In this document: positions 7,353 through 15,834 of the stretch, piece by piece
How positions within the stretch are numbered: position 1 is the stretch's first letter
Layout of the letters: every line of letters begins with the position of its first letter
Origin: UBA822 sp036336795
Lineage (GTDB): Bacteria > Gemmatimonadota > Gemmatimonadetes > Longimicrobiales > Gaopeijiaceae
Assembly: GCA_036336795.1 (NCBI GenBank)
Contig: JAYZFL010000059.1
Span: 1 to 44,975, forward strand
Length of the DNA stretch: 44,975 nt
Direction of reading: 5' to 3'
Translations under genes and position numbers: made by a program
Notes under the pieces: model-generated
Seen by the model: the letters and a program-made list of their open reading frames with translations, nothing else
Database searches by the model: none
Told to the model about the DNA's origin: nothing

Positions 7353-9232
7353 GCACACCAGATTCTGCGCAGAACTGGCTTCTGGAGTTGATCGATGGTG
7401 AGGGCGTCCATGTGATGGACGGTGCCATGGGAACCCAGCTCTACTCCCATGGTGTCTTTGTGAACGTGTCTTACGACGGGCTCAATTTAGAGGCACCCGA
7501 AATCGTAGAAACCATCCATCGGGACTACGTGAATGCCGGTGCCGAGATTATTGAGACTAATACCTTCGGTGCGAATCCCGTGAAGCTTTCCAGTCACGGC
7601 CTCGCTGATAAAACTGAGGAGATCAATCAACGTGCCGTAGAGTTAGCTCGGCGGGCAGCTGGAGGAATAGCGTCTGTCGTCGGAGCAATCGGACCTCTTG
7701 GCGTCCGGATCGAGCCACTCGGTCCGACCGCTCGGGATGAGGCCCAGCAATACTACGGCAGTCAGGTTACGGGACTGCTTGAGGGAGGTGTGGACGGATT
7801 TGTCCTCGAAACCTTCAGTGATCTCAACGAGCTCGAACAGGCGTTCAAAGCGGTTCGAGACCGATCAGACGCGCCCGTCTTTTGTCAAATCACAGTCGGA
7901 GAGGACGGGCACACGTCGTATGGCACATCACCTGAGGATGCCGCGACGGAACTCGACAGTTGGGGTGCCGATGTAATCGGCCTTAACTGCTCAGTTGGGC
8001 CAGCCGTGATGCTGGATGCGATGGAACGGATGGCCCGTGCCACGGACCGTCCCCTCTGTGCGCAGCCGAATGCGGGGCTTCCTAGATCTGTGGGTGACCG
8101 GAAAATCTATCTGGCGAGCCCAGATTACATGGCGCAATACGCACAGCGGATGATCGAGGCAGGAGCTCGATTCGTGGGTGGCTGCTGCGGGACCAGCCCC
8201 GACCACATTCGGGAGATCCGTGCCCTCGTTAGTGGCCTGCGGCCTGTCACCCGGGTCCAAGTAGGAACTGATTTCGACTCCGAACATGTAGCTACACAGC
8301 CCGAAGCGCCACTCGGAGAACGGTCTGCGTGGGGACGGAAACTCGCGGATGGCACATTCGTCGTGAGTCTGGAAATTACACCTCCAAAGGGCTGGGAGCT
8401 CGACGTGATGTTCCAACAGTGCCGTCGCATTCAGGAAGCCGGTGCAGACTCAGTCAACGTCCTTGACAGTCCCCATGCACCGGGCCGAATGAGCGGTCTT
8501 CCTGCCGCACTTCTGATTGAGCGGGAGATCGGGATCGAGACGATCGTTCATTATCCATGCCGAGACCGAAACATGGCTCGAATGATCAGTGATCTGCTTG
8601 GGGCAGCCGCGGGAGGCATTCGTAACCTTTTACTCGTGACCGGGCGGTCGCCAGCCTCTGGGTCCCTCCCAGATGTTATTCCTCCACTCGACATAGATTC
8701 GATTGGGCTTACGAACATCGTCCACGGTTTGAACCGCGGGGTCGATCCAGGCGGCAACACCATCGGTGGAGTCACCCGCTTCGTCATAGGCGTCAGAGTG
8801 AACCAGGTGGCGATCGATCACGAACGGGAACTCAGCCGTCTACGGTGGAAGGTGGACGCCGGAGCCCAATTCGTGGTGACGCCACCGGTATTCGCTCCCG
8901 ATCGTCTCGGAGCTTTTCAGGAGCGGACGTCGGAGCTGTCCGTCCCTCTAGTGGCAGGCTTGCGACCTCTGACCTCGTTCCGTGAGGCTGAGTTTCTTCA
9001 CAATGAGGTCCCTGGCATCTATCTGCCCGACCAAACCCACTCACGCATGGCCAAAGCTGAAGCGTCAGGAGAACAGGCCGCGAAGGAAGAGGGGGTCCGG
9101 ATCGCACTGGAGACCTTTGAGACGATTCGTGAATCGATCCAAGGTGTCCACATCAATGTCCCCTCTGAGAATCTTGAGGGAGCCCTCCAGATCTTGGCAG
9201 GTGTTCAGGGAGCGTACGGCAGCGGGAATTGA
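7349..9232 (+). CDS. Bifunctional homocysteine S-methyltransferase / methylenetetrahydrofolate reductase
   Basis: The 627-residue protein fuses two enzymes, as in Bacillus YitJ. Residues about 10-300 form a homocysteine methyltransferase barrel with zinc ligands Cys214 ('GLNCSVG') and Cys279-Cys280 ('GGCCGTSPDH'). Residues about 335-615 form an MTHFR-type barrel: 'VSLEITPPKG' places Glu342 where the family's catalytic glutamate sits, and 'IVHYPCRDRN' and 'NLLLVTG' follow. The reductase half makes methyl-tetrahydrofolate, the methyl donor used by the upstream MetH; the methyltransferase half would use another donor (for example S-methylmethionine) or act directly in the fusion. The ATG overlaps the metH stop by four bases, so it shares transcript and riboswitch control. 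It ends 17 bases from a convergent gene that is also MTHFR-like. Confidence 0.93.
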   Translation: MSTPDSAQNWLLELIDGEGVHVMDGAMGTQLYSHGVFVNVSYDGLNLEAPEIVETIHRDYVNAGAEIIETNTFGANPVKLSSHGLADKTEEINQRAVELARRAAGGIASVVGAIGPLGVRIEPLGPTARDEAQQYYGSQVTGLLEGGVDGFVLETFSDLNELEQAFKAVRDRSDAPVFCQITVGEDGHTSYGTSPEDAATELDSWGADVIGLNCSVGPAVMLDAMERMARATDRPLCAQPNAGLPRSVGDRKIYLASPDYMAQYAQRMIEAGARFVGGCCGTSPDHIREIRALVSGLRPVTRVQVGTDFDSEHVATQPEAPLGERSAWGRKLADGTFVVSLEITPPKGWELDVMFQQCRRIQEAGADSVNVLDSPHAPGRMSGLPAALLIEREIGIETIVHYPCRDRNMARMISDLLGAAAGGIRNLLLVTGRSPASGSLPDVIPPLDIDSIGLTNIVHGLNRGVDPGGNTIGGVTRFVIGVRVNQVAIDHERELSRLRWKVDAGAQFVVTPPVFAPDRLGAFQERTSELSVPLVAGLRPLTSFREAEFLHNEVPGIYLPDQTHSRMAKAEASGEQAAKEEGVRIALETFETIRESIQGVHINVPSENLEGALQILAGVQGAYGSGN

Positions 9233-9249
9233 TGCTAGAAAACCCACGC

Positions 9250-10143
9250 TCATGAGGTTCGGTCCACCAACACCCGGGTGAGATGGTCTTGAACACGACG
9301 ATGCCCGAAGTTGCTGACGTACACCTTATCTACTCCGGCTGACCGAAGTGCATTGAGCGTTCGAACCAAAACTTCTTCTGGTTTGGCACCCGATTCAAAT
9401 TCCTTCCTCAGGTGCTCCGCTGGTACCGGAAAGAACTCCTTCAGTTTTTCCAGCGTCCCGGAGTGGGCACTTCGGTAGTAGAAGACACCGAAGATTCCCG
9501 GTATCGTTACGTTACGGAGGGCGCATTCCTCTAGGAAGGCATCGACCCGATCCATGCTGTGGTGAGATACGATTTGGGTTAGAAAGAAATCTGCAGAGAA
9601 ATTTGCAGCTGTCAGATACTCCACCTGTTGGCCGATGTCACTGTGAGGGTTTGTCCACCCGCCCAGCGCAAGATCCGGCTGCCGTTCTCGGATCCTCTCA
9701 CGAAGCATGTAGGCGTGAGGGAGGCACCGAGCCGGTCCTACCGATGTATCCCCACCGAGTACTGTTAGCGCTTCGAAACCGAGTGATTGAGCACGATCCG
9801 CATACATCAAACAGTGTTCCAAGGTGTGCTTGCAGGTGAGGAAAGGGATGAGCCGAGAGAGAGGTACGTCCGAACCTACGTTAGAGGAGAGGTGCGTCAG
9901 GTTCTCTTCCTCACGCGATCCGACAGCGTCGTCAGTGAGAAAGACAAAAACGTCTCTCAAGGCCAGGTTCCGGATGGAATGGTTTAGGTCAATCCAGGTG
10001 TTCATACCTTCCGCGGCCGTGAGCCCTCTCGGCGGAGGACGAAGCTCGACCGTGACAATGGGCCCGGGCTGTCGCAAGCGCTCCAAAAGACCCAAGTCTG
10101 AAGGATTCCGCGACACGTTAGTCCCATCCAGACCGGTAGTCAT
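9250..10143 (-). CDS. Stand-alone methylenetetrahydrofolate reductase-like protein
   Basis: The 297-residue protein has the flavin-dependent MTHFR barrel pattern. 'VTVELRPPPRG' gives Glu33 at the catalytic-glutamate position, 'LTVLGGD' gives Asp132 where the family has its flavin/folate aspartate, 'GGWTNPHSD' follows, and 'ADFFLTQ' gives Gln190 at the folate-contacting position. The C-terminal part ('GVFYYRSAHSGTLEKLKEFFPVP') matches the tail of the family. It is distinct in sequence from the MTHFR half of the convergent fusion gene. Its ATG overlaps the stop of the aminopeptidase P gene as ATGA, so it is translated from the peptidase operon rather than with metH. Role: methylene- to methyl-tetrahydrofolate reduction, or a related folate reaction; substrate preference cannot be read from sequence. 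Confidence 0.82.
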   Translation of the reverse strand: MTTGLDGTNVSRNPSDLGLLERLRQPGPIVTVELRPPPRGLTAAEGMNTWIDLNHSIRNLALRDVFVFLTDDAVGSREEENLTHLSSNVGSDVPLSRLIPFLTCKHTLEHCLMYADRAQSLGFEALTVLGGDTSVGPARCLPHAYMLRERIRERQPDLALGGWTNPHSDIGQQVEYLTAANFSADFFLTQIVSHHSMDRVDAFLEECALRNVTIPGIFGVFYYRSAHSGTLEKLKEFFPVPAEHLRKEFESGAKPEEVLVRTLNALRSAGVDKVYVSNFGHRRVQDHLTRVLVDRTS

Positions 10144-11456
10144 TCACGGCTTCCGATGAGATCCTCAAGACCATCGACGGTCACAGGCAGGCCTTCGGTG
10201 ATCACCTCATAGCCTTCGGGCGTGACTACCACGTCGTCTTCGATGCGAACTCCGATACCCGAATAGTCGGTCTCCTCTACAAGGGACGGGGGAAAGTAGA
10301 GGCCGGGCTCCACCGTCAAGACCATTCCGGGCTCCAGAGCACGTGATAGCTCACCGCAGCGGTACGCTCCCACGTCGTGGACATCAAGCCCGAGCCAGTG
10401 GGAAGTCTGGTGTGGGAAAAAAGGCTTGTAACTCTCTTCAGCAATCAATTCCTCGCGGTTCCCACAGAGCGTGTTCAGAGCCAACAGCCCGTCTACAAGC
10501 GCGTTTCGCGCTGTATCGTGAACCGACTCGATCGTCGCACCCGGACGAACGGTCTGTATCGCACTTTGGTGAGCCGTCAACACCACATTGTAAACTGCGC
10601 ACTGCTCATCAGTGAACCGGCCAGACGCCGGGAATGTCCTCGTAACGTCGGCCGCGTAAAGATCCAACTCAGCTCCGGCGTCCACCAATACGAGGTCGCG
10701 CTCACCGATGATTCCGGAATTATCGCGATAGTGGAGGATACACGCATTGGCACCAGATCCTACGATCGTCGGAAATGCGGGTCCCATAGCCCCTCTCCGA
10801 CGAAACGCTTCTTCGATGCTCGCCTCTAGCTGCCATTCCCCTAACCCAATTCGTACAGTCGCCAACATCTCCGAGAAAGCATTGACCGTGATTTCAGCTG
10901 CCCCCCGCATCCTGTCCAACTCTTCCGGGTCCTTGAGCAACCTCATCCGATCTAGCAATCGTCCCGGATCCACAACTGCATAGGGCCCCGCCCTCGTTCG
11001 TGGTCCCCTCAGGCGGGCAGTGCTCAAGGCGGTGGTGACCAGGTTTTCAAGCCCTACCCCACCCTCTAAACGGAAATAAACGTTATCGGCGCCAGCAAGG
11101 AGTTCAGGCAACTTTTGCGCAAGAATCTCGTCGCTATACACAGCGTCCGCTCCAAACACCTCTGCGACATCTTCCAGCTCGAGTCGTTCCCCACTCCACC
11201 GTTCCTCGGTACTATCACGTGGTCGGACGAAGAGGATGAAATCACCGGTATCACCACCGGGTCGGAGCACAGCTACCGCCCCTGGATCAACAACCCCAGT
11301 TAGATAGAACAGGTCACTATCTGCCCTATATCTCGCTTCGGTATCGCGTGATCGGAAGGAGAGGGGCGCCGACGGGAGCACCAAGACGGAACCCTCAAGA
11401 GCTCCCAAGGCAGCTTTTCGGCGAAGAGCAAAGGTCTCCGGAGAAAAACCCATCAT
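10140..11456 (-). CDS. pepP: Xaa-Pro aminopeptidase (aminopeptidase P, M24B)
   Basis: With the ATG at 11456 this is a 438-residue protein, typical for aminopeptidase P, which removes N-terminal residues ahead of proline. The N-terminal domain begins 'MMGFSPETFALRRKAAL', and the C-terminal pita-bread domain holds the five dimetal ligands. They are the two Asp of 'LVDAGAELDLYAADVTRTF', His in 'HWLGLDVHD', Glu in 'LTVEPGLYF' and Glu in 'GVRIEDDV'. GGGG lies four bases before the chosen start. An in-frame ATG at 11546 overlaps the end of the upstream S9 peptidase gene and could instead be used by translational coupling, adding 30 residues of non-conserved sequence. It sits between the S9 peptidase and the MTHFR-like gene in one minus-strand operon. 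Confidence 0.93.
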   Translation of the reverse strand: MMGFSPETFALRRKAALGALEGSVLVLPSAPLSFRSRDTEARYRADSDLFYLTGVVDPGAVAVLRPGGDTGDFILFVRPRDSTEERWSGERLELEDVAEVFGADAVYSDEILAQKLPELLAGADNVYFRLEGGVGLENLVTTALSTARLRGPRTRAGPYAVVDPGRLLDRMRLLKDPEELDRMRGAAEITVNAFSEMLATVRIGLGEWQLEASIEEAFRRRGAMGPAFPTIVGSGANACILHYRDNSGIIGERDLVLVDAGAELDLYAADVTRTFPASGRFTDEQCAVYNVVLTAHQSAIQTVRPGATIESVHDTARNALVDGLLALNTLCGNREELIAEESYKPFFPHQTSHWLGLDVHDVGAYRCGELSRALEPGMVLTVEPGLYFPPSLVEETDYSGIGVRIEDDVVVTPEGYEVITEGLPVTVDGLEDLIGSRE

Positions 11457-11532
11457 ATGCCCCGAACGATTTGTCACGTGCTCCCCTTCATCGTGCAGCG
11501 GATCCAATCCAAGTTCAAGCTCCGAGAAGCCT

Positions 11533-13650
11533 CTAAGGGCCCCCATCTGTGACCGAGGGATCTTGCTCAATGAGCCAATGCTCAAACCAACTACGTAGAC
11601 GTTCCAGACGGTCCACGAGAAGCCACGGCTCTCCCGTGCGTGACAGTCCATGCGAGGACCGAGGATATCGAACCATCTCCACCGGGACATCCAGCTTCTT
11701 TAGTGCCATGAACCACTGTTCACCATCACTGATCGGAGTTCGGTAATCGTTCTCACTGTGGATGATAAGTGTCGGTGCGGTCACGTTTTCCACGTAAGAG
11801 ATCGGTGACAACCGGCGATACAGATCACGGCGTTCCCAAGGTGTTCCAAGAAATTCATAATTGGTGAGTCCTTGGGCATCCGACGATCCCCACCAACTCT
11901 CCCAATTGGTGATCGAGCGGGAAGTCACTGCAGCTTGGAATCGATCCGAAGTTGCCGTGAGCCAGTTTGTCATGAATCCGCCGTAACTACCTCCCGAGAC
12001 GCCTAGCCTCGAACCGTCAGCGTCGGAGTATCGCGTTAAAGCGGCGTCCACTCCTTCCAAGAAATCCTCACTGTCCATGATCCCCCACTGACCGCGAGTC
12101 GCATACTTGAACTCGTGGCCGTAACCGCTCGATCCGCGTGGATTGGAATAGAGCACGAAGAATCCGGCGGCGGAAAGGGCATGAAATGTTGGGAAAAACG
12201 TGTTCCCATATGCGCCATGGGGTCCCCCGTGAATCTTCAAAATCAACGGGTACTTCTGTCCGGGTGTGTAGTTAACCGGCTTAATTACCCACCCTTCGAT
12301 CTTCACGCTATCATCGACAGTCCAAGTTAACTGCTCCGGGCTCACGAGTGTGACGCCCGCTAACCAGCCATCATTGAAAATCGTCGCACGCGACTCGCCA
12401 GTCCCGTCACCACGAGCCACATATAATTCAGTGGGGGTAACGGCATCGGTAGCTGCATACGCTATGATATGCCCCCGCTCGGAGACTGAAATACTGGTGA
12501 GCCGACGTTCACCTTGAGTCACGGGCGAAACAGGCCCACCGGCAACCGGAACCCGGAAGAGGTGACGATCACCGCCAGTGACTGCTGAAAAGAGGATTCC
12601 GGTCCCATCGGCGGTCCACTGGGGAGGGCCTGGATCAAGATCCCAACTCTCTGTCAGATTTAGCGGAACCCCTAGGAATCGGCCGCCAGTCCCAATATAC
12701 ACAACCATCAGATCCAACTGCTCTCCACGAGCAGGATTAGAGAGAAAAGCGAGTCGGGTACCGTCAGGAGACGGAACTGGTGCCGTCTCAGAGCCCGGAT
12801 TGGTTGTAAGACTAGTTACGGACCCGTCGTTGACTCGCACCGACCAGATGTCACGGGTCAGTTGCTCGTTCGACTCGTCATTCTGACGCTCATCACCTGT
12901 GAAAAAAAGCGAGCGACCATCCGGCGCCCAACTTACGTCGGCTTTGTCAAACGGAAGGCTAGTAAGTCGCCTCGGTCTGCCACCTTCGGAGGAAACTAAA
13001 TAGAGGTCAGTGGCATCTTCGACAGAAAAATGAGGACGTAGAGAGAGAGTGCCATCCCGCTTATAGCGGGTAGAGGTTATGACCCGACCGTCGAACCGCT
13101 GAGAATCTAGGGTGCCCGTGAGAGCATCCGGTGCGATCCAACCCTCTCGTTCGTCGGGTAGTGATCCATCTGGTTCTGCAAGATAAACGATCCACTCGCC
13201 GTCCTGAGACCAGACAGGCTCTCCGCGCACTCCTTCGATATGGAACGCCTCGCCACCGCGGCCCGCAACATGCACGAACCAGGTGGAATTATCATCCTCA
13301 CCCCGCATGGAGGTGAATGAGAGCAGTGAGCCGTCAGGTGACCAGCTCGGTGAGTAAGAGTCAACCGTCGGGTCCGTGAACCGATACGGCTCGCCGTCTG
13401 GTCGTCCATTCAGTAGACCCTGCATCCAGACTTCCCTGCGGCGACGATTTTCCTGCTCAAGGATACGAGTCTGAGTGAACGCCACGAGGTTGCCATCCGG
13501 GGAAACGGCTACGTCTTCCACTTCGACCATTTTGTAGTAGTCGGTAGGCTCAAAACCTCTCCTCTGGCCCAGGCCGGGAATGGGAACCACAATCAAAAAT
13601 ACCCACAGCCCAGCAAACAGAATCGACACTTTCACCATTCTTGCTATCAC
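11533..13650 (-). CDS. Secreted S9 family prolyl oligopeptidase-type peptidase
   Basis: With the GTG at 13650 (GGAGG five bases upstream) the product is 705 residues and starts with a signal peptide ending near 'PIPGLGQ'. Residues about 40-430 form a TolB/PD40-like beta-propeller with repeated 'SPDG' blades. The C-terminal alpha/beta hydrolase domain has the catalytic triad Ser555 ('GVSGGSYGGF'), Asp635 ('HSENDYRTP') and His667 ('RSSHGLSRTG'). Such enzymes cut short peptides or release N-terminal dipeptides, here probably in the periplasm. ATG codons at 13662 and 13638 are alternative starts; all give the same mature protein. The next gene in the operon is aminopeptidase P, consistent with peptide scavenging. 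The frame stays open up to 13776, but that extension does not look like a leader. Confidence 0.92.
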   Translation of the reverse strand: MIARMVKVSILFAGLWVFLIVVPIPGLGQRRGFEPTDYYKMVEVEDVAVSPDGNLVAFTQTRILEQENRRRREVWMQGLLNGRPDGEPYRFTDPTVDSYSPSWSPDGSLLSFTSMRGEDDNSTWFVHVAGRGGEAFHIEGVRGEPVWSQDGEWIVYLAEPDGSLPDEREGWIAPDALTGTLDSQRFDGRVITSTRYKRDGTLSLRPHFSVEDATDLYLVSSEGGRPRRLTSLPFDKADVSWAPDGRSLFFTGDERQNDESNEQLTRDIWSVRVNDGSVTSLTTNPGSETAPVPSPDGTRLAFLSNPARGEQLDLMVVYIGTGGRFLGVPLNLTESWDLDPGPPQWTADGTGILFSAVTGGDRHLFRVPVAGGPVSPVTQGERRLTSISVSERGHIIAYAATDAVTPTELYVARGDGTGESRATIFNDGWLAGVTLVSPEQLTWTVDDSVKIEGWVIKPVNYTPGQKYPLILKIHGGPHGAYGNTFFPTFHALSAAGFFVLYSNPRGSSGYGHEFKYATRGQWGIMDSEDFLEGVDAALTRYSDADGSRLGVSGGSYGGFMTNWLTATSDRFQAAVTSRSITNWESWWGSSDAQGLTNYEFLGTPWERRDLYRRLSPISYVENVTAPTLIIHSENDYRTPISDGEQWFMALKKLDVPVEMVRYPRSSHGLSRTGEPWLLVDRLERLRSWFEHWLIEQDPSVTDGGP

Positions 13651-13924
13651 GATCGCCTCCATCTCCTTGGGGTGACGCCCTCCCTTACCGCACCGAGATC
13701 GCAGGCGAGACAATTCACCCTGGGGTATTCCCCTAACACTGTCAGTGATTCTACTCAGGTCAAAGTGCTGCCTCAAGAATGGATAATTCTCGGTGAGGGA
13801 TTATCGCACACCAGCATTGAGTAGTTAGCAGCAAGCTCCGTGCTAGAACTCTATGGATCCATTGGTGCCACTACGTGGTACAGACGTGAAATCCCCTGAC
13901 CATAAGAACATATAGGTTACCATC
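13651..13924. other. Divergent intergenic region
   Basis: This region carries the start signals for the S9 peptidase operon (minus) and the secreted-protein/TonB receptor pair (plus). A short imperfect inverted repeat, GTGCCAC/GTGGTAC, lies near 13867-13883. I found no clear promoter or riboswitch and no small gene. Confidence 0.4.
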
Positions 13925-15655
13925 ATGACCTGCTCCAGCATCGTTCCACTCCGATCTCTGGGCACGTTCAAAGTGGGCCTGCTCCTTTTCACTCTTTCGG
14001 TTCAATCTACCTCAGCCCAATCCCAAGCGATCTTGGGAACCTTGGTCGAAGCCGAGACCGGTGCGCCAATTGAGGGCGCCGCGATAATCCTTCTGAGCGA
14101 ATCAGGAGATCAGCTCTCTTGGAGGCTTACCGACACTGCGGGCCGTTTCAGTTTCCCGATCAACCGCAGCGGTCGGTTCCAGCTGAGGGCAGACCGAATC
14201 GGTCACGCCAGTGTTCTAACGGACATCATCGCCCTCGACGGGGCGAAAAACGCTGTGCAGCGGATCGAAGCACCACTGGAGGCAATCCTGTTGTCGGGTC
14301 TTGAAGTCGAGAGTAATCGCCGCTGCGAGATTCGGCCCGAGGACGGCGTTGCGACGGCTAGAGTCTGGGAGGAAGCTCGCAAAGCGCTCGAAGCCGCGTC
14401 ACAAACAACCCGAAGAGGTACCTATCGCTACGTCCTCCGACGGTATGTAAGGGAGCTCGACGCACGTGGGCGTCGAGTCCAAGAAGAAGACAGTCGCATT
14501 CTACGGCAGGTGCTGCGGAGGCCCTTCAACAGCCTGGACGTAGACGACCTCCTGAGCCAGGGTTTCGTCCGTCCCGAGGGTGACGGTAGCGTCTACTACG
14601 CGCCCGACGCCGACGTCCTTCTCTCCGATCCGTTTCTTGATACACACTGTATGAATCTGACCAAGGGGAGAGATGAAGAAGCGGGGCTTCTGGGCTTGGC
14701 ATTCAAACCCACCAAGAACCGCGGTGTTGTGGAAATCAGTGGCGTACTGTGGTTGGACGCCCAGGGCGGTCATCTTCAATCGTTGGATTACGGTTATGAG
14801 TACTTGGACGTGCCCAACGCCGAGAGGCTGGGCGGCCACCTGAAGTTCGAAGGCCTTCCCAACGGAACGTGGATCATAAGTGACTGGTCCATTCGCATGC
14901 CCATCCTCACCGGCACAGTCCTAGATGGAGGTCGGCAGCGAATAGTGCTCGCCGCCATTCGAGAAGAAGGTGGCCAGGTCGTTCGGGTTAATAACCTTCA
15001 GGGGGATCTGGTGCTCGATTACCGCTCCGGGACTATAGAAGGCGTGGTATTGGATTCTCTGGATGTTGAACCAGTCGAGGGAGCCACTGTTCTTCTGGAC
15101 GAATCGATGCAAACCAAGACTGACGATGAGGGGCGGTTCCGGTTCACCTCTCTCACCCAAGGACGGTATGGTGTGAGTGCGGTGAATCCAGCGCTAGACT
15201 CGCTTGGTCTCGCACCCCCGTCCGTCTACGTCGACGCGATCCCCGGGGAGGTCGTGTCAGTTCGGCTGCAGTCGTCCGGTCTAATGGCCTCACTCGTTGC
15301 TCTGTGCCAACAACCAGAAGTCGCCGAGGGCAACCTAGGTGTTCTAGTCGGTTACGTTCACGACGCTGCGGGCAATCCGGCAATCGGCTCCAACATCAAG
15401 ATCTCGTGGCAAGAAATCGCTCGCTCCACGACCGGTAGATTCGGACTGGACGAGGTGTTCACAAGCCAAGATTGGGAATCCAACCTGACAGTAGAGCGAA
15501 CCGACGGGTTCTACTGGGTTTGCGGCATACCCAGAGGCGCATCTGTCGATGTCGTTGTGACCTTGGGCGACGTTGAATCCGAGCCACTTAGGTTCCGTTT
15601 TCCGGAAATGGAAATTGTCACCCGCCAAGACGTGATGGTACCGTCGGGTGGCTGA
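13925..15655 (+). CDS. Secreted protein with carboxypeptidase-regulatory-like domains
   Basis: The 576-residue protein has a signal peptide (about 1-32, ending at 'STSAQ'). Three beta-sandwich modules of the carboxypeptidase regulatory type follow: about 35-115 ('GTLVEAETGAPIEGAAI', 'TDTAGRFSF'), about 370-450 ('GVVLDSLDVEPVEGATV', 'TDDEGRFRF') and about 470-570 ('GYVHDAAGNPAIGSNI'). The region 120-360 is a separate domain I do not recognise; it contains 'RCEIRPEDG', a basic helical stretch and 'GVLWLDAQGGHLQSLDYGYEY'. Such proteins are often found with TonB-dependent receptors, and a receptor gene follows after 179 bases. An export or surface role is likely, but no substrate can be inferred. 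The ribosome binding site is weak (AGG about 10 bases before the ATG). Confidence 0.75.
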   Translation: MTCSSIVPLRSLGTFKVGLLLFTLSVQSTSAQSQAILGTLVEAETGAPIEGAAIILLSESGDQLSWRLTDTAGRFSFPINRSGRFQLRADRIGHASVLTDIIALDGAKNAVQRIEAPLEAILLSGLEVESNRRCEIRPEDGVATARVWEEARKALEAASQTTRRGTYRYVLRRYVRELDARGRRVQEEDSRILRQVLRRPFNSLDVDDLLSQGFVRPEGDGSVYYAPDADVLLSDPFLDTHCMNLTKGRDEEAGLLGLAFKPTKNRGVVEISGVLWLDAQGGHLQSLDYGYEYLDVPNAERLGGHLKFEGLPNGTWIISDWSIRMPILTGTVLDGGRQRIVLAAIREEGGQVVRVNNLQGDLVLDYRSGTIEGVVLDSLDVEPVEGATVLLDESMQTKTDDEGRFRFTSLTQGRYGVSAVNPALDSLGLAPPSVYVDAIPGEVVSVRLQSSGLMASLVALCQQPEVAEGNLGVLVGYVHDAAGNPAIGSNIKISWQEIARSTTGRFGLDEVFTSQDWESNLTVERTDGFYWVCGIPRGASVDVVVTLGDVESEPLRFRFPEMEIVTRQDVMVPSGG

Positions 15656-15762
15656 CGCAGGACAACACGCCGAAAACTTAGCCCCAGGGAACACTGGTCG
15701 CTTCAGCGGCTCTGACTTAATCTGTGTCGGCATGATTCTATGGGAAAACATAGTCCTCGTAA

Positions 15763-15794
15763 GCACGATTCCTTGCGCAGTACCAGGATCGTGC
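15763..15794 (+). promoter_or_regulatory. Hairpin in the leader of the TonB receptor gene
   Basis: GCACGAT (15763-15769) and CCT (15771-15773) pair with AGG (15785-15787) and ATCGTGC (15788-15794), making a 10-bp stem with one bulged T and an 11-base loop. It ends 40 bases before the receptor ATG. No T-run follows, so it is more likely an mRNA structure than an intrinsic terminator. No known riboswitch motif, including the cobalamin box, is visible. Confidence 0.5.
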
Positions 15795-15834
15795 AAATTC
15801 ACTGAGATTCACAAGGGGAATCCTTGAGGGAGAA

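Noticed and set aside
13860..13890. GGTGCCACTACG before the secreted regulatory-domain protein, reminiscent of a cobalamin riboswitch piece
   Set aside because: The B12 box and the other conserved blocks are absent in the region and in the TonB receptor leader.
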